Source of the DNA: an uncultured Draconibacterium sp.
Lineage (GTDB): Bacteria > Bacteroidota > Bacteroidia > Bacteroidales > Prolixibacteraceae
Reading direction: 5' to 3'
NCBI RefSeq assembly: GCF_913063105.1
Contig: NZ_CAJXYQ010000011.1
Span: 80,133-144,132, forward strand
Length of the DNA: 64,000 nt
In this document: positions 34,976 to 43,456 of the stretch, in pieces
How positions within the stretch are numbered: position 1 is the first letter of the stretch
Layout: the number at the start of each line of letters is the position of its first letter
The notes under the pieces: generated by a model
Database searches by the model: none
Told to the model about the DNA's origin: nothing
Seen by the model: the letters and a program-made list of their open reading frames with translations, nothing else
Position numbers and translations under genes: made by a program

Positions 34976-36169
34976 ATGAGTAAAGTTTTAATTATTGGAG
35001 CCGGTGGTGTTGGGCGTGTAGTTGCCAGCAAATGCGCCGATAATCCTGATGTTTTTTCAGAAATTCTATTGGCCAGCCGTACAAAGGCAAAATGCGATGT
35101 TATTGCCCGGGAAGTAGGCAAAGGCCGGATTAAAACCGCCCGCCTTGATGCGGATAACGTTGCCGAAACCGTTGCGTTAATTAACGAATTCAAACCTGAA
35201 CTTGTTATTAATGTTGCACTTCCTTACCAGGATCTTCCCATAATGGATGCTTGTTTGGAAACCGGTGTAAATTACCTCGACACCGCCAACTACGAGCCTA
35301 AAGATGAAGCCAAATTTGAATACAGCTGGCAGTGGGCTTACCACGACCGCTTTAAAGAAAAAGGCATTATGGCCGTTCTTGGCTGTGGTTTCGACCCGGG
35401 AGTTACCAGCATTTATACCGCACATGCGGCCAAACATCATTTTGATGAGATGCACTTCCTTGACATTGTAGACTGTAATGGCGGTGACCATGGAAAAGCT
35501 TTTGCTACCAATTTTAATCCGGAAATTAACATTCGCGAGATTACACAAAACGGTCGTTACTGGGAAAATGGCCAGTGGGTAGAAACCAAACCTTTTGAAA
35601 TAAAACAGGCACTGAACTATCCTAATATCGGAGCAAGAAACTCGTATGTACTGTACCACGAAGAGCTGGAATCGCTTACAAAAAATTTCCCGAGCCTGAA
35701 GCGCGCGCGTTTCTGGATGACCTTTGGCGATGAATACCTGACACATTTGCGCGTGATACAAAACATTGGCATGAGCAGAATTGACCCCGTTAACTATAAG
35801 GGAGTTGATATAATTCCTCTGGAATTTCTGAAAGAAGTGCTGCCAAATCCGGGAGATTTGGGAGACAACTACACCGGTGAAACATCTATCGGATGCAGGA
35901 TAAAAGGAATAAAAGATGGTCAGGAAAAAACCTATTATGTTTGGAACAACTGTAGCCACCAAAAAGCCTTTGAAGAAACCGGCACACAGGGCGTTTCGTA
36001 CACAACAGGCGTACCTGCAATGCTCGGTGCCATGATGGTACTTACCGGCAAATGGCAGGGCAAGGGCGTATTTAATGTCGAGGAGTTCGACCCTGATCCG
36101 TTTATGGAAAAAATTGGCGAACACGGACTGCCCTGGAATGAAGAAATTAATGGTGATTTGGAAGTATAA
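34976..36169 (+). CDS. Carboxynorspermidine/carboxyspermidine synthase (saccharopine dehydrogenase family)
   Basis: 397 residues. The Rossmann motif GAGGVGRVVASKC (about 8-20) and blocks YLDTANYEPKDEAKFEYSWQW and GCGFDPGVTSIYTAHA (about 137-152) are those of carboxynorspermidine dehydrogenase. The enzyme condenses putrescine (or diaminopropane) with aspartate semialdehyde, using NADPH, to carboxyspermidine (or carboxynorspermidine). It is a distant relative of the two LYS9-type genes in this window but belongs to another pathway. The decarboxylase follows 61 bases later after a hairpin. Confidence 0.92.
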   Translation: MSKVLIIGAGGVGRVVASKCADNPDVFSEILLASRTKAKCDVIAREVGKGRIKTARLDADNVAETVALINEFKPELVINVALPYQDLPIMDACLETGVNYLDTANYEPKDEAKFEYSWQWAYHDRFKEKGIMAVLGCGFDPGVTSIYTAHAAKHHFDEMHFLDIVDCNGGDHGKAFATNFNPEINIREITQNGRYWENGQWVETKPFEIKQALNYPNIGARNSYVLYHEELESLTKNFPSLKRARFWMTFGDEYLTHLRVIQNIGMSRIDPVNYKGVDIIPLEFLKEVLPNPGDLGDNYTGETSIGCRIKGIKDGQEKTYYVWNNCSHQKAFEETGTQGVSYTTGVPAMLGAMMVLTGKWQGKGVFNVEEFDPDPFMEKIGEHGLPWNEEINGDLEV

Positions 36170-36178
36170 CAAGTCAGA

Positions 36179-36214
36179 CGCAAAGAGCATGCAATAGTGT
36201 CGCTGCTCTTTGCG
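36179..36214 (+). repeat. Intercistronic hairpin before the decarboxylase gene
   Basis: CGCAAAGAGCA (36179-36189) pairs perfectly with TGCTCTTTGCG (36204-36214) around a 14-base loop. It occupies most of the gap between the two polyamine genes and ends 16 bases before the ATG at 36231. There is no proper T-run, so it may set the mRNA ratio of the two genes by processing or translation control. Confidence 0.65.
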
Positions 36215-36230
36215 CCATGTCCTTTTTAAA

Positions 36231-37367
36231 ATGAATTACAAAGAAATACCGTCTCCGGCCTTTGTGCTCGACGAAAAACTGCTTCGTAACAACCTGGAGT
36301 TGATAAACCATGTTCAGCAAGAAGCAGGCATCGAGATTATTCTGGCTTTTAAAGGCTTTGCCATGTGGAGCGCTTTTCCGATTGTTCGCGAGTATTTAAA
36401 AGGTGCAACAGCCAGTTCGCTAAACGAGGCCCGGTTGTGTTTCGAAGAAATGCAAACACGTGCACACCTGTATTCGCCGGTTTATTTTGAACACGAATTT
36501 GAGGAATTGATGGGTTACAGCAGCCACATTGTTTTTAACTCGTTCAACCAGTTTCAAAAATACTACGGGCAAACCCGGAATTCGGAGCATGCGATTTCGT
36601 GTGGCATTCGTGTAAACCCTGAGTTTTCAGATGTTGGTACTGATTTGTACAACCCGAGTGCACCCGGATCGCGTTTGGGGGTTGGCAGCAAAGAAATGCC
36701 GGAAGAGCTACCTGCCGGAATTGAAGGCATTCATTTTCATGTACTGTGCGAATCTGATTCATACAGCCTTGAGAATGTATTGAAAAACCTGGAAGAGAAG
36801 TATGGAAAATACCTGCACCAGGTAAAATGGGTAAACATGGGTGGCGGCCATTTAATGACCCGCAAAGGATACAACCACCAACATCTTGTTGAGTTGCTTA
36901 CCCGTTTCAGAAAAAAATACGATGTAAAAGTAATTCTGGAGCCGGGAAGTGCCATAGCCTGGGAAACAGGAGTTTTGGTGTCAACCGTCCAGGATATTGT
37001 TACTCACAGCGGAATAAAAACCGCTATTCTTGACGTGTCGTTTACCGCCCACATGCCCGACACGCTTGAAATGCCTTACCGTCCTAAAATTATTGGCGCT
37101 GGCGACCCAACACCGGAAAGCAAACACTTGTATCGATTAGGCGGAGGAAGCTGCCTGGCAGGCGATTTTATGGAAGCCTACGACTTTGGCCACGAGCTGC
37201 AAATTGGCGAACAAATCGTTTTCCTCGATATGATTCATTACACCATGGTGAAAACCACTATGTTTAACGGGGTAAACCACCCGGCAATTGCCATTTGGAC
37301 CCAAAACGATGAGTTAAAAATTATACGTGAATTTGGGTATAACGACTTTAAAAACCGCTTGTCGTAA
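36231..37367 (+). CDS. nspC: Carboxynorspermidine/carboxyspermidine decarboxylase
   Basis: 378 residues from the ATG at 36231. Alanine-racemase-fold PLP enzyme: the PLP lysine is in LAFKGFAMWSAF (about 38-49). GGGHLMTRKGY and LEPGSAIAWETG (about 237-248) bind the cofactor phosphate, and GGGSCLAGDFMEAYDFG holds the catalytic cysteine region. It removes CO2 from carboxyspermidine to give spermidine. With the upstream gene this forms the alternative spermidine route that does not use decarboxylated S-adenosylmethionine. Confidence 0.93.
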   Translation: MNYKEIPSPAFVLDEKLLRNNLELINHVQQEAGIEIILAFKGFAMWSAFPIVREYLKGATASSLNEARLCFEEMQTRAHLYSPVYFEHEFEELMGYSSHIVFNSFNQFQKYYGQTRNSEHAISCGIRVNPEFSDVGTDLYNPSAPGSRLGVGSKEMPEELPAGIEGIHFHVLCESDSYSLENVLKNLEEKYGKYLHQVKWVNMGGGHLMTRKGYNHQHLVELLTRFRKKYDVKVILEPGSAIAWETGVLVSTVQDIVTHSGIKTAILDVSFTAHMPDTLEMPYRPKIIGAGDPTPESKHLYRLGGGSCLAGDFMEAYDFGHELQIGEQIVFLDMIHYTMVKTTMFNGVNHPAIAIWTQNDELKIIREFGYNDFKNRLS

Positions 37368-37459
37368 ACACCTCACCTTTATAAAAGAGAAAACTATCTT
37401 ATTAACAATTGTTAATAACCACGGTTAATTCATAGTGAATACAAACACCTGATAATCAC

Positions 37460-37489
37460 TTGCTTTTTTCCATTTTCGCTGTATCTTTG
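37460..37489 (+). promoter_or_regulatory. Bacteroidota-type promoter for candidate RNA
   Basis: TTG at 37460-37462 and TATCTTTG at 37482-37489 are separated by 19 bases, a match to the phylum's -33/-7 promoter (TTTG or TTG, then TAnnTTTG). Transcription should start near 37495. No open frame follows on the plus strand that looks like a protein gene. Confidence 0.7.
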
Positions 37490-37494
37490 AAATA

Positions 37495-38011
37495 TCAGGT
37501 GAGCGATAAAAGGCTGCTTGGAAATTGTGGAAACGGAAAAAGTTTCTTAGTCGGAACCGGAACCATTTCATCCCACCCTTCGGGGCGGCACAATGAAAAA
37601 GCCGAAGTTTGAATGCGATACTCTGGAATATCAAAATTCAGGCAATCATCTGGAAGAAAATCCAGAAGTTCTTTCAAGATTGGGTCATCGGGCAGGAAGT
37701 AACGAAACCAAGGTTTCTGCTGCGAAACTGCACAACAAGAAAGGGGAAACCCGGAATTGATGATTGGAAAGGGGATATCCTTAGGGATAGAGCTGAATAC
37801 ACCGGAAGACACTTCGTTCAGGAAGGTAAGCGCGAATACCGAAAGAACGGCTGAAAGGTTGAGCCGTAGAAAGCAAAACCGGAAAGTCGGGGGCCAAAAC
37901 AAATTCGAAAGAAAATGTGAAAGCCAGTCGCAATAACCGTAGCCTGGCACCAAAAGTAACTTCGGTTACTTGAAAGTGAATGGGAGCTATTTGTAACAAA
38001 ATAGTTCCCAT
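37495..38011 (+). ncRNA. Candidate structured non-coding RNA, about 0.5 kb, family unknown
   Basis: The 714-base gap between nspC and kdsA is purine-rich and full of stable hairpins: TCTGGA/TCCAGA (37649-37666), GAAACC/GGTTTC (37704-37717), GCCAG/CTGGC (37923-37948) and AAGTAAC-TTCG-GTTACTT (37954-37971), besides many GAAA-type loops. It has its own promoter (37460-37489) and terminator (37979-38020). Neither strand has a recognisable protein. The conserved RNase P, tmRNA and SRP RNA motifs I know are not present. It could be a trans-acting RNA, a decayed ribozyme/intron or a leader element of kdsA. Transcription is inferred from the signals, not observed. Confidence 0.55.
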
Positions 38012-38020
38012 TTGTGTTTT
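37979..38020 (+). terminator. Terminator ending candidate RNA, upstream of kdsA
   Basis: ATGGGAGCTATTT (37980-37992) pairs with AAATAGTTCCCAT (37999-38011) with one G-T pair and a 6-base loop, followed by TTGTGTTTT. It lies about 70 bases before the kdsA start, so kdsA probably has its own promoter (possible TACTTTTA at 38057-38064). Confidence 0.8.
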
Positions 38021-38081
38021 ATACACTTCCCGCAAGCATAAGCCAAACATTCTTATTACTTTTAGCGCAAAAAGTAATTGC

Positions 38082-38900
38082 ATGATTCCACAAATTGATA
38101 AATTAAAAAATACCAACAGTGGCAACTTCTTTTTAATGGCCGGCCCCTGTGCCATTGAAGGAGAGCAAATGGCCATGGAAATTGCAGAACATGTTGTTAC
38201 CCTTACCGAGAAATTAAAAATACCGTACATTTTTAAAGGTTCGTATCGTAAAGCAAACCGATCGCGACTTGATTCGTTTACCGGAATTGGCGACGAGAAA
38301 GCCTTGAAAATACTCCGAAAAGTAAAGGAAACCTTTGATATACCCGTTGTAACCGATATACACACCGCCGAGGAAGCAAAAATGGCCGCCCAGTATGTTG
38401 ATGTGCTGCAGATACCCGCCTTTTTATGCCGCCAAACCGATATTCTGGTAGCTGCAGCAAAAACCGGAAAAGCAGTAAACATTAAAAAAGGCCAGTTTTT
38501 ATCGGCTGCGGCCATGCAGTTTGCCGTTACAAAGGTGAAAGAAAGTGGTAACAACCTGGTATTTTTAACCGAGCGCGGAACCACATTTGGCTACCACGAT
38601 TTGGTAGTTGACTACCGTGGTATTCCTGAAATGAAAGCACTTGACGTACCTGTTGTGCTCGATATAACACACTCGCTTCAGCAGCCGAACCAGGCCAGTG
38701 GCGTAACCGGCGGACAACCTCAATTGATTGAAACCATTGCCCGCGCAGGAATTGCAGTTGGTGCTGATGGCATTTTTATAGAAACACACCCGAATCCTGG
38801 CCTTGCAAAATCAGACGGTGCCAACATGTTAAAACTGGATTTACTGGAATCACTTTTGAGTAAACTTGTACTTTTAAAACAAACTGTTAATAAGCTCTAA
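38082..38900 (+). CDS. kdsA: 3-deoxy-8-phosphooctulonate (KDO-8-P) synthase
   Basis: 272 residues from the ATG at 38082. Blocks: MAGPCAIEGEQ (19-29), NRSRLDSFTGIGDEKAL, FLCRQTDILVAAAKTGK, NIKKGQFLS, TERGTTFGYHDLVVDYRG, DITHSLQQPN and FIETHPNPGLAKSDG. Condenses arabinose-5-phosphate with phosphoenolpyruvate for lipid A core synthesis. Cys23 in AGPC marks the metal-dependent class, in contrast to the Asn-type enzyme of E. coli. One base separates it from the next gene, so the two are co-transcribed. Confidence 0.97.
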   Translation: MIPQIDKLKNTNSGNFFLMAGPCAIEGEQMAMEIAEHVVTLTEKLKIPYIFKGSYRKANRSRLDSFTGIGDEKALKILRKVKETFDIPVVTDIHTAEEAKMAAQYVDVLQIPAFLCRQTDILVAAAKTGKAVNIKKGQFLSAAAMQFAVTKVKESGNNLVFLTERGTTFGYHDLVVDYRGIPEMKALDVPVVLDITHSLQQPNQASGVTGGQPQLIETIARAGIAVGADGIFIETHPNPGLAKSDGANMLKLDLLESLLSKLVLLKQTVNKL

Positions 38901-38901
38901 T

Positions 38902-39312
38902 ATGAAAAACCGAAGATCGTTTATCCGTAAAATTGCCACAGGAATTACATTAGCAAGTTTATTTCCGCTAACAAAAAAAGCGGACGCAGGCGAAGTAAAA
39001 CTTCAGGGTGCACTGGTACACCATGTATTTTTCTGGTTGAAAGAACCCGAAAATGAGCAACACAAACAACAGCTGCTTGAAGGTTTAAACCAACTGATTA
39101 AGGTAAAAACCATAAAGCTTAGCCATATTGGATTTCCGGCCTCAACTGAAGATCGCGATGTTGTAGACCATTCGTACTCGGTGTCGTATATGGCCATGTT
39201 TGATAACCAGGCCGATCAGGATGCTTACCAGGTTGATCCTATCCATCTGAAATTTGTGGAGCAGAACCAGCATTTGTGGAACAAGGTTATAGTGTACGAC
39301 TCGATGGATTAG
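38902..39312 (+). CDS. Exported Dabb (stress-responsive alpha/beta barrel) domain protein
   Basis: 136 residues. The N-terminus is a twin-arginine-like leader (NRRSFIRKIATG, residues 3-14, then a hydrophobic stretch and cleavage near ADAG). The mature domain starts LVHHVFFWLK (about 38-47), the common opening of Dabb ferredoxin-like folds, and has SVSYMAMFDNQADQDAYQVDPIH later. It follows kdsA by one base. Cytosolic Dabb proteins are dimeric with poorly known roles; a secreted form is less usual. Function unknown. Confidence 0.85.
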   Translation: MKNRRSFIRKIATGITLASLFPLTKKADAGEVKLQGALVHHVFFWLKEPENEQHKQQLLEGLNQLIKVKTIKLSHIGFPASTEDRDVVDHSYSVSYMAMFDNQADQDAYQVDPIHLKFVEQNQHLWNKVIVYDSMD

Positions 39313-39624
39313 TTCGCCTGCCAAACTTATTATTGCGAAACACGCTCAAAGCAACGCGGAATAAATTTCGACTGGTGCGGAATACACTTTTAGAAGTGCG
39401 GAAAGGATTTCTTTTTCTGCAAAGCGAATCAATAACCAATATCGAACGAGTGAATTCATGGCTTAATTGGAGCTTTCAAATCACATTATGCTAAAATACC
39501 GATTCAGCACGCAACACACCAACAACTTGTCTTTCAACAGCACCAATTACCTTTCATAGATTGGCTCCAGCCGTTACATCTTCAGGGAAAGGACTGATAA
39601 AGTTTGAGAAGTGGTAAATAACGG
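39313..39624. other. Intergenic region with nothing recognised
   Basis: 312 bases between the Dabb gene and the convergent SpmAB-type gene. A short plus-strand frame (39276-39494) overlaps the Dabb gene and has no recognisable content. The heptamer GTGCGGA occurs twice around 39375-39405. No clear terminator, promoter or RNA was seen. Confidence 0.4.
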
Positions 39625-40857
39625 TTAATAAAAAAACAGGTAGGCCAGCAAAATAGAAGCAATAATTCCAACAAAATCAGCAATCAGGCCGCACACAACA
39701 GCATAGCGGGTATTTTTTATTCCCACCGCTCCGAAATAAACAGCGAGGATATAAAATGTTGTATCGGTAGCTCCCTGTACGGTACTGGCCACGCGCCCCA
39801 CAAACGAGTCGGCACCATAGGTGGTCATTGCATCAACCATCATGCCTCGTGCCCCACTACCACTTAAGGGTTTCATTAAAGCGGTGGGCAATGCCGGAGT
39901 AAAATCGGCATTTATTCCCAATTGATTAAAGCCCCAGGTTACCCCGGCAACCACCCAATCCATAGCACCTGAAGCCCGAAAAACGCCGATGGCCACCAAA
40001 ATAGCCACCAGGTACGGAATAATTTTCACAGCCGTTTTAAAACCATCCTTCGCGCCCTCAATAAACGCTTCGTACACGTTTACCTTGCGCCAAACGGCCA
40101 TCAGTATAAAGGCCACAATTACGGTAAACAGAATAAAATTGCTTACAATACCCGACACCTCGGTAATCTGGTCTTTTTCCAGTGTAGAGAAATACCAGAT
40201 TACTCCGGTAATAATTGCGGTTAAACCGCCCAGATAGGCAAGAATAGTTTTATCCAGCAAATTAATTTTTTGGTAAAAAGCAACGGCAATTAAGCCGGCA
40301 ATGGTTGAGAAATAAGTAGCCAGCAAAATTGGGATAAAAATATCAGAAGGGTTAACGGCTCCCAGTTGAGCCCGGTAAACCATTATACTAATGGGTAAAA
40401 GCGTAAGTCCCGAGGTATTTAATACCAGGAACATAATTTGTGCATTCGATGCAGTATTTTTATTGGGATTGGTAGCCTGCATTTCTTTCATGGCCTGCAG
40501 TCCCATTGGCGTGGCGGCATTATCAAGGTTAAGCATATTCGCTGCAATATTCATCAGAATAGAGCCATGGGCCGGATGCTCTTTCCCCAGTTCCGGAAAA
40601 AGTTTATTAAAAAACGGACCAATCAGCTTTGAAAACACATGGACAATGCCGCCTTTCTCCCCTATTTTCATAATTCCCATCCACAGGGTTAGCACCCCGG
40701 TTAAACCAAGCGATATTTCAAATCCGGTTTTAGCCATATCAAAAGTGGCCTGCACCATTTCAGAAAAAACCTGGGTATCGCCTAAAAATACGAGGCGTGC
40801 CAGGGCAATTACAAATGCTGCTACAAAGAAAAATATGAAAATATAGTTAAGTGCCAT
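39625..40857 (-). CDS. SpmA-SpmB-type nucleoside-recognition (gate domain) membrane protein
   Basis: 410 residues, strongly hydrophobic, with two Gate (nucleoside recognition) domains in tandem: the N-terminal half contains NMLNLDNAATPMGLQAMKEMQ (about 108-128; core NLDNAATPMG), and the C-terminal half has PTALMKPLSGSGARGMMVDAM (core KPLSGSGARG) and VQGATDTTFYILAVYFG. In Firmicutes SpmA and SpmB are separate and affect spore core dehydration; in non-sporing Bacteroidota a fused form is common and its substrate is unknown. Monocistronic by position. Confidence 0.92.
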   Translation of the reverse strand: MALNYIFIFFFVAAFVIALARLVFLGDTQVFSEMVQATFDMAKTGFEISLGLTGVLTLWMGIMKIGEKGGIVHVFSKLIGPFFNKLFPELGKEHPAHGSILMNIAANMLNLDNAATPMGLQAMKEMQATNPNKNTASNAQIMFLVLNTSGLTLLPISIMVYRAQLGAVNPSDIFIPILLATYFSTIAGLIAVAFYQKINLLDKTILAYLGGLTAIITGVIWYFSTLEKDQITEVSGIVSNFILFTVIVAFILMAVWRKVNVYEAFIEGAKDGFKTAVKIIPYLVAILVAIGVFRASGAMDWVVAGVTWGFNQLGINADFTPALPTALMKPLSGSGARGMMVDAMTTYGADSFVGRVASTVQGATDTTFYILAVYFGAVGIKNTRYAVVCGLIADFVGIIASILLAYLFFY

Positions 40858-41085
40858 TCTTTAGTATTACCAAGCAGGTACATTTTTGAATACCCGAAAA
40901 TTACCACAAAAATTCTATTCTTTCGAACGGCATTAAAGATAGGTCAAGTTTTTACGTGCAACAAATTAATGCCGCACTAAGCCACAGAAAATTTATGAGG
41001 TAGCAGAGGTGCTTTAGACTGTTTTTGCTGAACAATTAATTGAAAAATCCTTTTTATACTTGTAATAAATTTAAAACAGGCTAAA

Positions 41086-41964
41086 ATGAAAAAAGTATTT
41101 TATTGGCTTTTTGCAATTTTGTTAACACTGGCAGCAATAATATACCAGCGCAAAACCGGACCAACCTACGATAAAAAAATGACCATTGAAACCAACCAAA
41201 CATCCCACGATGTGGAATTGGTACGAAGCATTGAAATAGGAAGTGGCACCAATATTCATTTAGCCATAAAAGACACCACCATTGCCGCCAAACTTTTTTA
41301 CAAACGCTACCTCACCAACGATCCCTACCTCCCTGTTGATTTTACTTATCAGGTAAAACCGGTTGATTCGTATCTTATGAACACTCTATTCAAAATAACA
41401 GAAGAAGAAGGCTGGTACGCCCCTATTCCGGAGCAACCGGCAGCCGGAAAAATTCAGTACTATTTTGAAATTACCGATACAAATGGTACCACTACCTATT
41501 TACAAGAGGAACCGGTTGTGATACGCTTTAAAGGTGCTGTTCCTTCGTCGGTACTGGCACCGCACATTTTCTTTATGTTTTTTGCCATGTTACTGGGCAA
41601 CCTGGCAGGCATAATGGCGGTATTTAAAAACAAAGGTTTTAAGTTTTATACCACTATTACGCTTATTGCCCTTTTTATTGGTGGAATGATTTTGGGCCCG
41701 GTAGTTCAGTTATATGCTTTTGGAGAAGCATGGGCAGGTATACCTTTTGCCTGGGATTTAACCGATAACAAAACACTTCTTGCCTTTATATTCTGGATTT
41801 TGGCATATGCCATGAACCGAAAAAAAGCGCGCCCTGTGTATACCATAGTAGCGTCAATTGTAATGCTAATCGTGTATTCAATCCCACACAGCATGTATGG
41901 TTCACAGCTCGACCCCGAGACCGGGGAAATCATACAAGGATGGATACAGGTGCTGTTTATTTAA
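41086..41964 (+). CDS. Membrane protein with extracytoplasmic N-terminal domain, function unknown
   Basis: 292 residues. One transmembrane helix at about 3-19, a soluble domain (about 20-155, beta-rich, ending QEEPVVIRFKG), then four helices (about 160-180, 187-209, 224-240, 247-265). The C-terminal part has IPFAWDLTDNKTLLAFIFWILA. I recognise no named family. The layout suggests a sensor or assembly protein in the cytoplasmic membrane. Solo gene ended by a strong bidirectional terminator. Confidence 0.8.
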   Translation: MKKVFYWLFAILLTLAAIIYQRKTGPTYDKKMTIETNQTSHDVELVRSIEIGSGTNIHLAIKDTTIAAKLFYKRYLTNDPYLPVDFTYQVKPVDSYLMNTLFKITEEEGWYAPIPEQPAAGKIQYYFEITDTNGTTTYLQEEPVVIRFKGAVPSSVLAPHIFFMFFAMLLGNLAGIMAVFKNKGFKFYTTITLIALFIGGMILGPVVQLYAFGEAWAGIPFAWDLTDNKTLLAFIFWILAYAMNRKKARPVYTIVASIVMLIVYSIPHSMYGSQLDPETGEIIQGWIQVLFI

Positions 41965-41985
41965 AACAGCCGAAATACCTGAATA

Positions 41986-42029
41986 AAAAAATTGCAGCTA
42001 CCCATTTTGTGAGTAGCTGCAATTTTTTT
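41986..42029. terminator. Bidirectional terminator between convergent genes
   Basis: AAAAAATTGCAGCTAC (41986-42001) pairs with GTAGCTGCAATTTTTT (42013-42028) around an 11-base loop, with A and T runs on both sides; serves the membrane-protein gene and the DUF4861 gene. Confidence 0.9.
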
Positions 42030-43290
42030 ACAATATCTCAATCGGAGTTGAAAGCTTCACTGCTTCTTCTGAAATGTATTTCCTGAATCCCTCTTCAGTT
42101 TTCCACTGCTCTTTATCGAGGCCCCAAACCGAGAAGAAATAATGTTTTGCCGGCACAGCATCCTGGCAGTGCTGACCAATAAAATAGGTTTCGGAAATGA
42201 TGTTGCTAAAGCCTTTTTCCTGAACAGTTACAAAACCTTTTTTAAAGAAATTAATATCGGTAGTACGGCCAATTTTTCCGGTTTCCTTGCCCGGAACAAG
42301 AACGGCCATTCCCAATTCATCGTTGTTTAACGACTGTACATCATGCGTACCGATGCAGGTAAAATCGCCTGCTTCAAACTGAAAAGGTTCGTTTGTTAGC
42401 TGCGAGGTAACAATACCGGTAACCACCTGGTTGTCTTCCGAGCAACCGTTAATGGTAACATCAGATTCAAACCAGTATTTCCCGGGATATATGGTAATGC
42501 GCTCGGTGGCTTGCATATCTTCCCCATCAACATCCCAGCCCGAGTAGCGCAATTCGAATATCGAACGAAGCGGTCCTTCTACAATTTTCTGGTATTCAAA
42601 TTCGGCGGTTGACCCCAGGCGTATCAACGAATCATTTTTCAGGATGGCAATGCCACCCGAGCCCAGCGAGCTTCCACAATGCAGCACATCCATGCCCCAG
42701 TCGGCCAGTTCGTGGTAGTTGCCAAAACCGGGTGTGTGCACATCGTCGGCTACCATAACCGGCTTGCGTTTCCCGAAAAGGTCTTTTACATTACGGCAAT
42801 CGAAATATACACGAAAAGCAATTTTCTCATTTTCCCAGGTAACCCCTTCTCCCTGTGCAATTACTTTAAACGGCTCGGTATGCGGAATAGCTTTGTAGTT
42901 ATCCACTTCTTTAAACGATCCGTCGTCTTGTTTAATTCCCAAACGCAAATTGGTTCTTTTCTCGCTTAGCGGATAATTTTCTTTGCTAACGGCGCCAATT
43001 TGTAATTCTACAGTTTCTGCCGGCTGAAAATTAATGAGCAATACTACTTCGTCCCACAAACCATCGCCATCCAGGTCATCGGTTTGGGCAGGCACTGCTT
43101 CTCCGTTTTTATGAAAAACAGGTAATTCATTAGCTTCCAATTTTATTTTTGCGTCTACCTCCGACCGCGATAGTACAACAATTTCATCTTGTCGTTCCAC
43201 ATCAAGATTATTGTTCAGCACCAATACAGGTTCTTGTTTACAAGCGATTAAAGCTGTTGCAAGCAACACAAAAAAGAAGAGTTGTTTCAT
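42028..43290 (-). CDS. DUF4861 family lipoprotein, uronate-locus associated
   Basis: 420 residues with a lipobox (ATALIAC, Cys 17). The remainder is a large beta-rich domain with blocks DDLDGDGLWDEVVLL (about 72-86), KRKPVMVADDVHTPGFGNYHEL (core DDVHTPGFGNY) and DVLHCGSSLGSGGIA (about 198-212). DUF4861 proteins are regularly found beside pectin or alginate breakdown genes and are thought to bind or cleave uronate-containing glycans. Here kduD and kduI lie just upstream on the same strand, but a terminator (43384-43440) separates them. The enzyme activity is not established by the sequence. Confidence 0.87.
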   Translation of the reverse strand: MKQLFFFVLLATALIACKQEPVLVLNNNLDVERQDEIVVLSRSEVDAKIKLEANELPVFHKNGEAVPAQTDDLDGDGLWDEVVLLINFQPAETVELQIGAVSKENYPLSEKRTNLRLGIKQDDGSFKEVDNYKAIPHTEPFKVIAQGEGVTWENEKIAFRVYFDCRNVKDLFGKRKPVMVADDVHTPGFGNYHELADWGMDVLHCGSSLGSGGIAILKNDSLIRLGSTAEFEYQKIVEGPLRSIFELRYSGWDVDGEDMQATERITIYPGKYWFESDVTINGCSEDNQVVTGIVTSQLTNEPFQFEAGDFTCIGTHDVQSLNNDELGMAVLVPGKETGKIGRTTDINFFKKGFVTVQEKGFSNIISETYFIGQHCQDAVPAKHYFFSVWGLDKEQWKTEEGFRKYISEEAVKLSTPIEIL

Positions 43291-43383
43291 TTTTGCAAGA
43301 TTTTATAGTTTTTCAATTTTATCGGGAAAAAACAGGATTAGCAAAGCTGCCGATTCCTGCCATTTTTTTTTGAGGTTTCAAAA

Positions 43384-43440
43384 AAAAGAGTGTATCAGAA
43401 AAACCCCTATACTCTAGGATGCTTTTCAGACACACTCTTT
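43384..43440 (-). terminator. Terminator of the kduI-kduD operon
   Basis: An 18-bp stem with two mismatches (AAAGAGTGTATCAGAAAA with TTTTCAGACACACTCTTT) sits directly after the kduD stop on the minus strand and is followed by an eight-T run. Confidence 0.82.
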
Positions 43441-43456
43441 GTAATTAATATGATAA

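Noticed and set aside
35177..36190. 337-residue minus-strand frame
   Set aside because: Antisense shadow of the well-supported carboxynorspermidine synthase gene.
37495..37953. 152-residue minus-strand protein gene in the nspC-kdsA gap
   Set aside because: No recognisable domain, odd composition, and the region has plus-strand promoter, hairpins and terminator.
37495..38011. RNase P RNA, tmRNA or group II intron
   Set aside because: The conserved RNase P core, the tmRNA ends and a 34-base domain V hairpin were looked for and not found.
39276..39494. Short plus-strand frame after the Dabb gene
   Set aside because: Overlaps the Dabb gene end and has no recognisable content.
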